This document shows positions 14,955 to 23,236 of a DNA stretch of 64,000 nt, one piece after another; position 1 is the stretch's first letter, and every line of letters starts with the position of its first letter. Under the pieces are notes generated by a model. That model did no database searches and was not told the DNA's origin. It saw only the letters and a list, made by a program, of their open reading frames with translations. The translations under genes were made by a program, and so were the position numbers. This stretch comes from an uncultured Actinobaculum sp. (GTDB taxonomy: Bacteria; Actinomycetota; Actinomycetes; Actinomycetales; Actinomycetaceae), in the NCBI GenBank assembly GCA_938020505.1, contig CALIHR010000055.1, forward strand, positions 174,230-238,229, in the 5' to 3' direction.

Positions 14955-17429
14955 GTGAGCGAAAAGGACACGACCCCCAGCAGCCAGCAGGGCGAAAGCG
15001 GCCCCGGGCAAACTCACTCCGCTCAGGGGCCCGCCGGAGCAGGTCAGCAGGGGCCCGCTGTAGCCATTGAGCAAGAATGGCGCCCTTCGCCCGGCTCCCG
15101 GAGAGATCCCGGCACGCCTCTGAAAGCTGAAGACGCCGAAGCCTACGAAAACGACCTTCGGGGAAGGCTGGGCCTCCTGCCGATCGGGGTGAAGCTCCCC
15201 CTCAAAACCCGCAGACAGGGCTGGGTCGCCGCCGCAATCGCGGCCCTCGTGGCCTTCATCACACGTTTTTCAAATCTCAACCACCCACACGCGATCGTCT
15301 TCGACGAAACCTACTACGTCAAGGGCGCTTTCTCTTTGCTGCGCAAGGGATACGAAGGCAAATGGGAGGGAGCGGAGAAGGCGAACGAGCTTTTCCTCAA
15401 CGGCGACTATTCAGCTTTGAAGGACAACGCCGACTACGTTGTCCACCCTCCGCTGGGCAAATGGATCATGGCCGCGGGCCAGTGGCTGTTCGGATCGGAC
15501 AACGGCGTCGGCTGGCGTTTCTCCACCGCGATTGTGGGCGTGCTTGCAGTGATCCTCGTCGCCCGTATAGCGATGCGCATGTTCCGCTCCCCTCTTCTGG
15601 CCGGATTCGCCGGAATCGCCATGGCGCTCGACGGCATGGGAATCGTCATGTCGCGCACGGGAATCCTCGACAACATCTTGGCCTACTTCGTTCTTCTAGG
15701 CTTTTGGGCGCTGCTCATCGACCGAGAGCATTCGCGGGCGAAACTCGCCAGACGGGTGGCCCGGGGAGAATTCCGGTCTCTATCGGCCGGGCCGCGGGCG
15801 CCTCACGCCCCGAGGGACCCTTGGGGGCCTAACGTTCTAGGGCGCCCGTGGCTTTTGGCGGCAGGCGCTTTTCTGGGCTTCGCGGGCGGCGTGAAATGGT
15901 CAGCCATTTACGCGGTCGCCGTCTTCGGCCTCATAGCCTTCGCATGGGGCCTTTCCGCGCGCCGCATCGCCGGCGTTCGGCTGTGGTTCGGCGCAGGGGT
16001 GTTCAGAGACGGCCTGCCCGCCTTTTTCGCATTGGTTCCTGCGGCGATCGCGGCCTATCTCGCGGCGTGGATCCCGTGGTTTGCCAACTCCCGCTCGTGG
16101 GGCCGCGACTGGGCCCGGAAGCAGGGCAAGGATCTCCTCCCTCTCCCCGACGCCCCCGACGCCGTCAACTCCTTCATCCACTATCACCAAGAGATGTGGC
16201 GCTTCCACCACACGCTGTCGTCCCACCACGATTACCAGTCCCAGATGTGGGATTGGATCATCCAGCGCCGCCCCGTCTCCTTCTATTGGCTCGGCACCGA
16301 CAAGGCCCCCGACAAATGCGGGGCGCACTCGTGTGTGGAGGCGATAACGTCCATCGGCAACGTGGCGGTGTGGTGGCTTGGGCTTGTGGCGCTCATCGTC
16401 GTCGTCCTAGCCGCCTTTAAGCACAGGGACTGGCGAGCGTGGTCGATACTCGCAGGGTACGGCGCCATGTGGCTTCCCTGGATCTCCTACACGAACCGCA
16501 CAATCTTCCAGTTCTACGCCGTTGCTTTCCTCCCCTACGTGGTTTTGGCGCTGACCTTCGCCGTCGGCGTGGCCGCGCAGATCGTCGGGCGGGCGTACTC
16601 GGGACAGCCTCGACTGTCCTTTGGCTTCGTCTCGGGCCGGGCCCGCCCCGTTTGGCAGCAGAGCGTTCCTCGCCCCGACGGGGCACGCTCCCAGCTTCGC
16701 AACGCCATCGCCGTCCGCTTCAGCGACGAGCCTCTGCCGCCGGGCGCGATTCCGCAGTCGCCCGCAGGGGCGCCCCAGGCGCCGAAGGCGATGCCGGCGT
16801 TCCCTCCAAACGCGGCCGCGCAGCCTCCGGGCGCGCCTGCGCCCATCCCGAACACAGCCGCGTACCTGCCGAACGCGGCGACGCCGCACTCCGAACGCAA
16901 CGAGACGAGTCGGTTCGCGCCGGGTGCGGGCAATGCAAACGCGGCGACACGGCGCCCCGAACGCAACGAGACGAGTCGGTTCGCGCCGGGTGCGGGCAAT
17001 GCGAACGCGGCGACACGGCGCCCCGAACGCAACGAGACGAGTCGGTTCGCGCCGGGTGCGGGCAATGCAAACGCGGTCAGAACAGACGCACCCCCTTCTT
17101 GGCATGCGCCTGGACCCTTGCTGCCAAATCCCAACGTGCCGCCGGAGTTCTATTCACCGAGCCCCAACGTGCCGCCGGAGTTCTATTCGCCGACCCCCAA
17201 CGTGCCGCCGGAGTTCTATTCGCCGACCCCCAACGTGCCGCCCATCGCCGCCCCGCGAAAAAAGCAGTGGTGGGAACCGCACGCTAGGCGCATGACAGGA
17301 GCCTTCTTCGTCGGGCTGGTTATGACGGTCATAGCCGCCGCGGCCGCGTTCTGGTACCCCTTGTGGACGGGTCAGAACATCTCGCACAGCTTCTGGCAGC
17401 TGCATATGTGGCTGCCCAGCTGGATCTGA
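14955..17429 (+). CDS. pmt: Polyprenyl-phosphomannose-dependent protein O-mannosyltransferase (GT39, Pmt)
   Basis: An 824-residue membrane enzyme that transfers mannose from polyprenyl-phosphate-mannose to Ser/Thr of exported proteins. A long soluble N-terminus (about 85 residues) precedes TM1. The luminal-side catalytic motif FDETYYVKGAFSLLR follows TM1, then HPPLGKWIM and about nine membrane segments typical of GT-C folds. The conserved C-terminus WYPLWTGQNISHSFWQLHMW is intact. Between the last two TM regions, about 180 residues (about 555-765) of Pro/Ala-rich sequence have been inserted. They contain three 22-residue repeats and 11-residue NVPPEFYSPTP repeats. Start GTG 14955 is set by the TAGACT box. 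Confidence 0.92.
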   Translation: MSEKDTTPSSQQGESGPGQTHSAQGPAGAGQQGPAVAIEQEWRPSPGSRRDPGTPLKAEDAEAYENDLRGRLGLLPIGVKLPLKTRRQGWVAAAIAALVAFITRFSNLNHPHAIVFDETYYVKGAFSLLRKGYEGKWEGAEKANELFLNGDYSALKDNADYVVHPPLGKWIMAAGQWLFGSDNGVGWRFSTAIVGVLAVILVARIAMRMFRSPLLAGFAGIAMALDGMGIVMSRTGILDNILAYFVLLGFWALLIDREHSRAKLARRVARGEFRSLSAGPRAPHAPRDPWGPNVLGRPWLLAAGAFLGFAGGVKWSAIYAVAVFGLIAFAWGLSARRIAGVRLWFGAGVFRDGLPAFFALVPAAIAAYLAAWIPWFANSRSWGRDWARKQGKDLLPLPDAPDAVNSFIHYHQEMWRFHHTLSSHHDYQSQMWDWIIQRRPVSFYWLGTDKAPDKCGAHSCVEAITSIGNVAVWWLGLVALIVVVLAAFKHRDWRAWSILAGYGAMWLPWISYTNRTIFQFYAVAFLPYVVLALTFAVGVAAQIVGRAYSGQPRLSFGFVSGRARPVWQQSVPRPDGARSQLRNAIAVRFSDEPLPPGAIPQSPAGAPQAPKAMPAFPPNAAAQPPGAPAPIPNTAAYLPNAATPHSERNETSRFAPGAGNANAATRRPERNETSRFAPGAGNANAATRRPERNETSRFAPGAGNANAVRTDAPPSWHAPGPLLPNPNVPPEFYSPSPNVPPEFYSPTPNVPPEFYSPTPNVPPIAAPRKKQWWEPHARRMTGAFFVGLVMTVIAAAAAFWYPLWTGQNISHSFWQLHMWLPSWI
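16891..17078 (+). repeat. Coding VNTR, three 66-bp units in pmt
   Basis: Near-identical 66-bp units begin at 16891, 16957 and 17023 and encode PERNETSRFAPGAGNANA plus ATRR. The near-identity at DNA level suggests recent expansion. Confidence 0.92.
17131..17246 (+). repeat. Coding VNTR, about 3.5 units of 33 bp in pmt
   Basis: Units encode NVPPEFYSP[ST]P; the last is cut to NVPPI. The DNA copies differ only at a few positions, such as TCACCGAGC against TCGCCGACC. Confidence 0.9.
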
Positions 17430-17571
17430 CCCCCGCTCCAGAATCGAACGCACGTCACCCGCCCATAAAGAAGTGTCGCACAAAAAATTCACAGGAAACT
17501 TCATAAAAATATCACGAAAACTCCATTTGAATAATCATGTCAAGACAAAGACAGTTCCTTTGGAGGAGAAT

Positions 17572-18222
17572 GTGAGCGACAACGACAACCGCGCGAATTC
17601 AGCGGATTTTGAGGCCCACGGGCCGACGGGGGCCAGCCGGCCGTTCGGCCCCTCGGAACCCTCAGGCGCGCCGGAAGCAAGCGACGCACCGAGCGCGACG
17701 GCGACGCTTCCGACCGCCGAGGCGGCGTCGGTCGAGGCGAACCTCGACCACACGGAATCAGCCGAAGCCGCGGGTTCGCCAGCGGCAGCCGCCGACGAGA
17801 AGAAAAAGGCGAAGCGCCGATGGCCGACGAGGGCGCTGGCCGCTGCTGGAGTCGCCGGAATCGTCGTCGGCGGCGCGACGATGGCGGGCGTGAACGCCCT
17901 GACCGACGACTCGTCCCACGGCAACAGCTGGAGTTCAGGCGCGGGCAAAGCCGGAAACGGCAGGCCGCAGCCGCCTTCGGGCGACATGCCCCAACCGCCG
18001 GGCGGCGGAGGGGGACCCCAGCCGCCGTCGGACGGGCAGGGAGGCGACCGTCAGGATTCGGGCAACCAGGGATCCAGCGGCAAGAAATCTTCGAAATGGG
18101 GGAAGAACGCCACCAAGAACAAGCAAAATCAACAGCAGAAAGGGTCGGACAGCCAGCAGGATTCGAACCAGACTCAAGGAACCGACGGGCAGAGCTCGGG
18201 CGGACAGACGCCGGCCGGCTGA
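17572..18222 (+). CDS. Single-pass membrane protein with Pro/Gln-rich exported domain
   Basis: Function unknown; 216 residues. An acidic, Ala/Pro/Ser-rich cytoplasmic N-terminus (about 90 residues) leads to KKKAKRR and one TM (ALAAAGVAGIVVGGATMAGV). A Pro/Gln/Ser/Gly-rich low-complexity outer region follows, ending in Lys/Asn/Gln-rich sequence. The N-terminal half plus TM echo the HtrA protein three genes on (KWSTAALAASTLAGVILGG), suggesting a shared origin of that module. GTG 17572 has GGAGGAG 3-4 bases upstream. The exported Ser-rich tail is a plausible Pmt substrate (inference). The upstream 17473-17560 is A/T-rich, unlike the rest of the area. Confidence 0.75.
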   Translation: MSDNDNRANSADFEAHGPTGASRPFGPSEPSGAPEASDAPSATATLPTAEAASVEANLDHTESAEAAGSPAAAADEKKKAKRRWPTRALAAAGVAGIVVGGATMAGVNALTDDSSHGNSWSSGAGKAGNGRPQPPSGDMPQPPGGGGGPQPPSDGQGGDRQDSGNQGSSGKKSSKWGKNATKNKQNQQQKGSDSQQDSNQTQGTDGQSSGGQTPAG

Positions 18223-18276
18223 CAGGCAGAACACCCGTGACAGGCAGAATCCCGGCGGATAGGCGGGCCTCTGAGC

Positions 18277-18318
18277 AAAGGGCGCCGCGAGCGACTTCGC
18301 TTGCGGCGCCCTTTCGGG
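18277..18318 (+). terminator. Rho-independent terminator
   Basis: Arms AAAGGGCGCCGC (18277-18288) and GCGGCGCCCTTT (18303-18314) flank a nested AGCG/CGCT stem. The tail is a short TTTCGGG stretch. It closes the pmt-side unit. Confidence 0.75.
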
Positions 18319-18389
18319 CCTCTTTAAACTTTCGACGCGAGGGCAGGATGACAACCATCACCAGGCAGCGTTGCGCCGCCTTTGGAGGC

Positions 18390-18395
18390 TATAGT
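18390..18395 (+). promoter_or_regulatory. -10 element (TATAGT)
   Basis: TATAGT lies 39 bases before ATG 18435, giving a short leader with AAAGGAC as a modest Shine-Dalgarno. Confidence 0.4.
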
Positions 18396-18434
18396 GTTGA
18401 GAGGACACGTAACGGACAAAGGACAGAACACTAG

Positions 18435-19394
18435 ATGAGAGCGAACGACGTGCCACGCGCTGAGGCGCATGAGGGGGCGACAGCGCCATCGTGGCTGACA
18501 AATGCCAGTCTTCGGCCGGAAGAGGACGTTCAGTCCCCCCGCTCGTCAATAGCCGCGGCGGTATTCTGCGTCGTCGCCCTCATCGCCATCGGCCTTGTGG
18601 GACTTACCACAGCGTTCTCCCAGTCGTCGGCAAGCCCGAAGGTCGAGTCAGTCGTCAATCGGTCCACAAGTTTCGCGTCCACGCCTTCGGCCTCAAAGAC
18701 GACCGCGCCGCCCTCCCCCACAGCCCGCAAGACGCCCAACTTCTACCAGCCCGCGTCTCCCGAGCCGACTCCCACGCCCACCAACGGCATTGCCGGTTTG
18801 GCTCGAATAACAACGACCTACGGGCGCGAGACAATGCGGGGGGCCGCAATGATTCTCGATCCGTCGGGGATCATTGCGACGAATTATCACATCGTCAATC
18901 ACCCTTCGCCTACTTTCTCGGTCTACATTCCCGAGAAAGGGAGCACGCATTCCGCCCGCCTGATCGGCTACAGCCCGCTGACCGACGTCGCCATCCTCAA
19001 AGTCGACGGCCTCCCCCCGCTCACGCCGATCACACCGGCGGCCAAGTCCCCCGCCCCCGGCGATCCGGCAGTCATGTTCGGCTTTCCCGATTCGGAAAGC
19101 CAGGCCACGGCCGCCTCGGGCCACGTGCAAACGGGAGTCGCCCGCAACCGGGGGACGACGACGATCGACAACTTCACGTACGACGGCATGTCCTTCCTCG
19201 TGAGCTGCCACATGGTTCCCGGATACTCCGGCGGCCCAACCGTCAACCCCAAGACAGGCCAAACTCTAGGCATGAATGCGCGGTACTACATCGATTCCAA
19301 GGTGCAGGCCGAGTCGATCGCGATATCCGACGTCCTGCGGGTGAAAACCGAAGTCCTCAGCGGCAAGCCAACCAAGGACACCGTCGTCAAGTGA
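18435..19394 (+). CDS. Membrane-anchored trypsin-like serine protease without PDZ
   Basis: A 319-residue type II membrane protein. A cytoplasmic N-terminus (about 35 residues) and one TM (IAAAVFCVVALIAIGLVGLTT) precede a Ser/Thr/Pro linker (about 70-115) and a chymotrypsin-fold domain. The catalytic triad is visible: His in ATNYHIVNH, Asp in LTDVAILKV, Ser in VPGYSGGPTVN. There is no PDZ domain, and the protein ends shortly after the barrel. Two Cys are not obviously paired. The sequence between domains is Thr/Pro-rich, as expected for O-mannosylated linkers. It sits just before a full HtrA gene and shares its fold, so the pair looks like an old duplication with PDZ loss. Confidence 0.85.
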   Translation: MRANDVPRAEAHEGATAPSWLTNASLRPEEDVQSPRSSIAAAVFCVVALIAIGLVGLTTAFSQSSASPKVESVVNRSTSFASTPSASKTTAPPSPTARKTPNFYQPASPEPTPTPTNGIAGLARITTTYGRETMRGAAMILDPSGIIATNYHIVNHPSPTFSVYIPEKGSTHSARLIGYSPLTDVAILKVDGLPPLTPITPAAKSPAPGDPAVMFGFPDSESQATAASGHVQTGVARNRGTTTIDNFTYDGMSFLVSCHMVPGYSGGPTVNPKTGQTLGMNARYYIDSKVQAESIAISDVLRVKTEVLSGKPTKDTVVK

Positions 19395-19554
19395 CCGCAG
19401 GGAAATTCGGGAGGCGGAACCGCACGAGACCGCCGAAAGGCAAAACTCACAGGATCAGTCACTGGATTTTCCCAGGAAACGTTCCGGCAGCCCCATGTTG
19501 TCGGCAGTTAACTTATTCATGACATACAGAGAACGCATCCTCTAGGAGGGGACA

Positions 19555-21171
19555 TTGAGCGAGAAGGACGCCGAGGGACAGCTCCGCCCACAGAATGTCG
19601 AACCGACGCAATCCCTGCCGCGCTATGCGGCGGACGGCTTCGGGGCGGCCTACCAAAGGTCGGCGTGCCAGGCTAAAGATCCGTCGTCATCGGAATCGGC
19701 TGCGTTCCCGCGCGTGCGGGATCACCAGGACTGCCAGGAGCGCCAAGGTTTCGGCTACCTGGACCCTCGGGCCCAGCTCGGCGAACCCTCAGGCCAAGCC
19801 GCGGGGAGCCTGCCGGCAACAGAAGGCATGCCCGCTCAGGCCCATGCCGGCTTTTCCGGGCAAGGCGCCGACGGCAACGCATTCGGCCAGCAATTCGGGG
19901 GCGACTTTTCCGCCCAGCAGTCAATGGGCGGGTACCCGGACGGGGCGCCCTTCGCTCCAGCGTCGCCGAAGCGCAAACGCCACAAGTGGTCCACCGCGGC
20001 GCTCGCGGCCTCCACACTGGCAGGAGTGATTCTGGGCGGAGTCCTGGGAGGCCTCGCGGGAATGGCGATCGAGGACCGTGAGAACCAGCCGAGCGCCCAG
20101 TCCGTTCAGCCGAACCCTCAGACCAAGCAGCCCCCGCAGGGCCAAGTCCCCGATCAGGCGCCCATAGACGACACGGGCGAGGGCTCAAGCGGCCCAGCCA
20201 AAGGAAAACGCGTAAACTCCGCCCCCGGCGTCGTCCTCGTCAACTCCGCGCTCAACGGAGGCGAAGGCGCCGGAACGGGAGTCGTCGTCGACAAGTCGGG
20301 CATCGTCGTGACGAATTATCACGTGGTTCAATCCTCCACGACGGTCACCGTCACCGACCCGAACACGAACGACCAGTACGAGGCCGAGGTCGTGGGGCAC
20401 AACGCGGCGCAGGATGTGGCCGTGCTGAAGATCAAGAATCCGTCGAAGAATCTGAAGGCCGCCTCGATCGCGAAGAAGGCCGCGAGCTCGGGCGACACGG
20501 TGTACGCCGTCGGCAACGGCCACGGCCAGGGGTACCTGACCAAGCTTCAGGGCACGGTCACGGCGCTCAATCGCTCGATCACGGCTCAAAGCGCTTCGAA
20601 CACCGAGAGCAAGAACAAGCTGACAGGGCTGATCCAGACCGACGCCGACGTGGTCTCGGGATACTCCGGGGGGCCGCTCATGAACGCCGACAATCAGGTG
20701 GTGGGAATCAACACCGCCGCGTCGACGGGCAAAACGTCAGAGGAAATCAACGGCTACGCCATTCCCATCTCGAAGGTCATGGAGACCGTGAAGGAGATCC
20801 TCAACGGAGAGACCGACGACGGGAACGTCATCGGCCGCAACGCCGCCCTCGGCGTGTCGGTCAGGTCGGTCGGCAAAACGAGTCAGGACGGCCAGGCTCC
20901 TCAGCAAGACCCCAACGTTCCCAACGCGCCCGCGGGGGTGTCGGGAGCGCAGGTGATCGGCCTCGTCAAGGGGTCGGGCGCCGAGAAAGCCGGGATCGTG
21001 AAGGGCGACGTCATCACGGCAATCGAGGGCAAGGCCGTTGAGAACTCGTCCGAGCTCGCCAAGACCGTTCAAAAGAAGAAGGTCGGCGACAAGGTCAAGC
21101 TCAGTGTGACGGGCGCAGACGGCTCCCAGAGGGAGGTCGAAGTGACCCTCGGAAAGGCGAGCGTCAACTAG
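19555..21171 (+). CDS. HtrA/DegP-like serine protease with PDZ domain
   Basis: A 538-residue membrane-anchored quality-control protease. About 140 residues of Gln/Gly/Pro-rich cytoplasmic sequence precede one TM (LAASTLAGVILGGVLGGLAGM). The protease domain has His in VTNYHVVQS, Asp in QDVAVLKI and Ser in GYSGGPLMN. A C-terminal PDZ domain (from GAQVIGLVKGSGAEKAGI to the end) follows. TTG 19555 was chosen because AGGAGG lies 5-6 bases upstream. Actinobacterial HtrA proteins with this layout act on misfolded or signalling proteins outside the membrane. It is the last gene of the pmt-side envelope cluster and ends at a strong terminator. Confidence 0.92.
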   Translation: MSEKDAEGQLRPQNVEPTQSLPRYAADGFGAAYQRSACQAKDPSSSESAAFPRVRDHQDCQERQGFGYLDPRAQLGEPSGQAAGSLPATEGMPAQAHAGFSGQGADGNAFGQQFGGDFSAQQSMGGYPDGAPFAPASPKRKRHKWSTAALAASTLAGVILGGVLGGLAGMAIEDRENQPSAQSVQPNPQTKQPPQGQVPDQAPIDDTGEGSSGPAKGKRVNSAPGVVLVNSALNGGEGAGTGVVVDKSGIVVTNYHVVQSSTTVTVTDPNTNDQYEAEVVGHNAAQDVAVLKIKNPSKNLKAASIAKKAASSGDTVYAVGNGHGQGYLTKLQGTVTALNRSITAQSASNTESKNKLTGLIQTDADVVSGYSGGPLMNADNQVVGINTAASTGKTSEEINGYAIPISKVMETVKEILNGETDDGNVIGRNAALGVSVRSVGKTSQDGQAPQQDPNVPNAPAGVSGAQVIGLVKGSGAEKAGIVKGDVITAIEGKAVENSSELAKTVQKKKVGDKVKLSVTGADGSQREVEVTLGKASVN

Positions 21172-21201
21172 CCGATTCACGGGCGGGGATCCGGAAAGAC
21201 A

Positions 21202-21242
21202 GAAGGGGGGCGGGGACGACGATGTCCCCGCCCCCTTCGCCC
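21202..21242 (+). terminator. Rho-independent terminator after htrA
   Basis: Arms GAAGGGGGGCGGGGAC (21202-21217) and GTCCCCGCCCCCTTC (21224-21238) form a very stable stem 30 bp after the stop. It carries no long T-run. Confidence 0.75.
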
Positions 21243-21360
21243 CTTGCAGGCTGACGGGCTCAGTCTCGCGGTCGGGAGCCCCCGCTCCCGGAGCCCGCGG
21301 TTCCGGCAGATTCTCAGGTGGGCTCATTGCCTGCGGGAGCCCGCGCTCGAGGCCCGCGGC

Positions 21361-22170
21361 TTACGCCTCCGAGCTCGGCAGGCTGCCCAAGAAGGCTTCG
21401 ACGGCCCGATAGAACGCCTCCGGCTGGTCGCGGCGGATGCAGTGGCCCGCGCCAGCGACCGTCGTCGCCCTGAGGAGAGGATTGCCGACGGCCAGAATCG
21501 AGGCGATTGCCTCTTCCGTGAAGAGCGCGCCTGGCTGATCTCCCGTCATCAAGAGACAGGGAACGGCGATCTCCGCGGCCAGCTGCGTGCGCGGAACCGT
21601 CAGCCCCACGGCGCCCGCTGCGACAAGCGCGCGGTCAACCTGCCCTTTGGCGGAGGCCCACGCCGCCAGCTCGCCGACGGCGCGGCTCGGATGGTCGTTG
21701 ACAGCTTCCTGGATGCCGTCGGCCGGATTGGCCGCAATTCGGTCCAAACGAGCGATTTCGGCCCGGGCTCCCGCCTTGTATGCGCCAGCCTGCTCCTCGG
21801 TGAGCCACGCGGGGTCTTCGAGCACGAGGGCCTCAACGAGCTCGGGGCGCGCCGCGGCCGCCGCAGTCGCGATGGCGCCTCCCATCGAATGCCCAAGGAG
21901 CGCGACCTTCCCCGAAGCGGCGTACGCTGCCTGTTCTTCGACGACGTCGATGGCAGCCTCCACGCTCGCACCGAAGGGATCGGCCAGTTCCCCGTCCGTC
22001 AGCCGGGGAGAAAGCCCGTGGCCAAGCGAGTCGACGAGGACCACTCGGCGCTCGCCATTCCATCTCTGGGCGATTCCCGCCAAAGACGGCCCATTGTCCG
22101 TCACGCCGTGGAAGGCCACGATCGACGTCGCTCCTCCGCAGCCCGAAACGTACGTCGCCAGCCTTGCCAT
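21361..22170 (-). CDS. Alpha/beta-fold hydrolase
   Basis: A 269-residue soluble hydrolase. Typical features are FHGVTDNG (oxyanion-hole region), the nucleophile elbow GHSMGGAI with Ser, LEDPAWLTE, PCLLMTGDQPG with an acid-bearing strand, and the catalytic His in VAGAGHCIRRDQPE. The substrate cannot be deduced; haloperoxidase- or esterase-like members look the same. ATG 22170 has CAGGAGG 5 bases upstream. It is on the strand opposite to htrA and monocistronic. Confidence 0.85.
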   Translation of the reverse strand: MARLATYVSGCGGATSIVAFHGVTDNGPSLAGIAQRWNGERRVVLVDSLGHGLSPRLTDGELADPFGASVEAAIDVVEEQAAYAASGKVALLGHSMGGAIATAAAAARPELVEALVLEDPAWLTEEQAGAYKAGARAEIARLDRIAANPADGIQEAVNDHPSRAVGELAAWASAKGQVDRALVAAGAVGLTVPRTQLAAEIAVPCLLMTGDQPGALFTEEAIASILAVGNPLLRATTVAGAGHCIRRDQPEAFYRAVEAFLGSLPSSEA

Positions 22171-22630
22171 GAACCCTCCTGAGAGCTCGATCGCTTTGAA
22201 ACAGGCGCGGGCCCTCGGCCGTCCCAGTTCCGGGGCGGACACTCCAGGCCCCAGACTCGGCGAGACCCTCAGTCTGTCTCTGTCCTAGATCCAGAGTGGA
22301 TTCTCGGTTCCCCTGGATCCGATATGGATTATAGGCCGCCCAGGCCAGCCGCTGCGGGCCGGACTCCTCAATGCGCAGCCGAGACAAGCTTCAGCCCTGC
22401 CACACAGGCTGCGATTCCAAGGAGGAAGGCAACGGCATCGACGGCCGCGCTCAGACGCTTCAGCCGCACACGCGGGCGGCCAATCGCGCGCAAAGGCGGC
22501 CAGTCCGCCCGAAAGCCGCACTCGCCTGAGATTGAGAGGAACGCGATTTTGCGCGAAAAGGAGGGCCGCATCCGCGGGCGAGCCGTTAGACTTGCAACCG
22601 GCAGAAAGACCCGCAATGAGCATAAGACCT
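22171..22630. other. Intergenic region without recognised gene
   Basis: About 460 bp separate two divergent genes. A minus-strand ORF (22616-22368, 82 codons) has one hydrophobic stretch but no Shine-Dalgarno and unremarkable codon use, and I do not support it. No clear repeat or terminator was seen. Confidence 0.3.
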
Positions 22631-22651
22631 GAACGAGTCGAAGGAGGACGA

Positions 22652-23137
22652 ATGCCGAGAAGGTATCTTTTCATCAACGCCAGCGCCAAAAAGGACGGAT
22701 CCACAGTTGAATGCGGAACAGCCCTGCTCGAGGGCCTCGAAAGCGAACAGATCCACCTCGTCGACTACCGCATGGGCTTTTTCGGTCAGAGTTTCGACGA
22801 CGACGAGTTCGACGTCGTGCTGGAGAAGATGCTCGCCGCCGACGTCATAGTCCTCGGCTCCCCTGTCTACACGGAGACAATGAGTGCAGCGGCCAGAACC
22901 CTGCTCGAGCGGCTGGAAACCCATCCCAGGGCGGACGAGCTTTCGGGACGGGAATTCGCTTACTTCATCCAGGGGTACGGGCCAAGCAGGTTGACAGTCG
23001 AATCGACGACGGCCTCGGTTCGCAACGCCGTCGAACCGAGGGGGGCGCACTTCTTGGGGGCCGCCTCCGACATGGTCGAGCTGGCCGAGCTGCGGGAGAC
23101 GATCGACGCCCAAGAGGCCGAAGCCTCCCGCGAATGA
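22652..23137 (+). CDS. Flavodoxin-fold NAD(P)H-dependent FMN reductase-like protein
   Basis: A 161-residue soluble flavodoxin-fold protein. The phosphate-binding start is FINASAKKDGST, an FMN-ring loop is seen in VLGSPVYTETMSAAARTLLERL, and AYFIQGYG follows. This matches NADPH-dependent FMN reductases and flavodoxin/WrbA-like proteins. ATG 22652 has AAGGAGG 4 bases upstream; the upstream 40 codons of the frame are not used. It faces ndh convergently. Whether it reduces free FMN or quinones cannot be told. Confidence 0.8.
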   Translation: MPRRYLFINASAKKDGSTVECGTALLEGLESEQIHLVDYRMGFFGQSFDDDEFDVVLEKMLAADVIVLGSPVYTETMSAAARTLLERLETHPRADELSGREFAYFIQGYGPSRLTVESTTASVRNAVEPRGAHFLGAASDMVELAELRETIDAQEAEASRE

Positions 23138-23236
23138 CGACTGCGCGTGAGAACGTCTGGCAGGGATGCAGCCGACGCGCTGAGCGCCCTTCGCCAATCC
23201 GAACGGGGCGCCCTTCACGCCGAGGCGGAAGGTCTT

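Noticed and set aside
22368..22616. 82-codon minus-strand ORF with a hydrophobic stretch
   Set aside because: No ribosome site or TANNNT box, and its codon use does not support coding.
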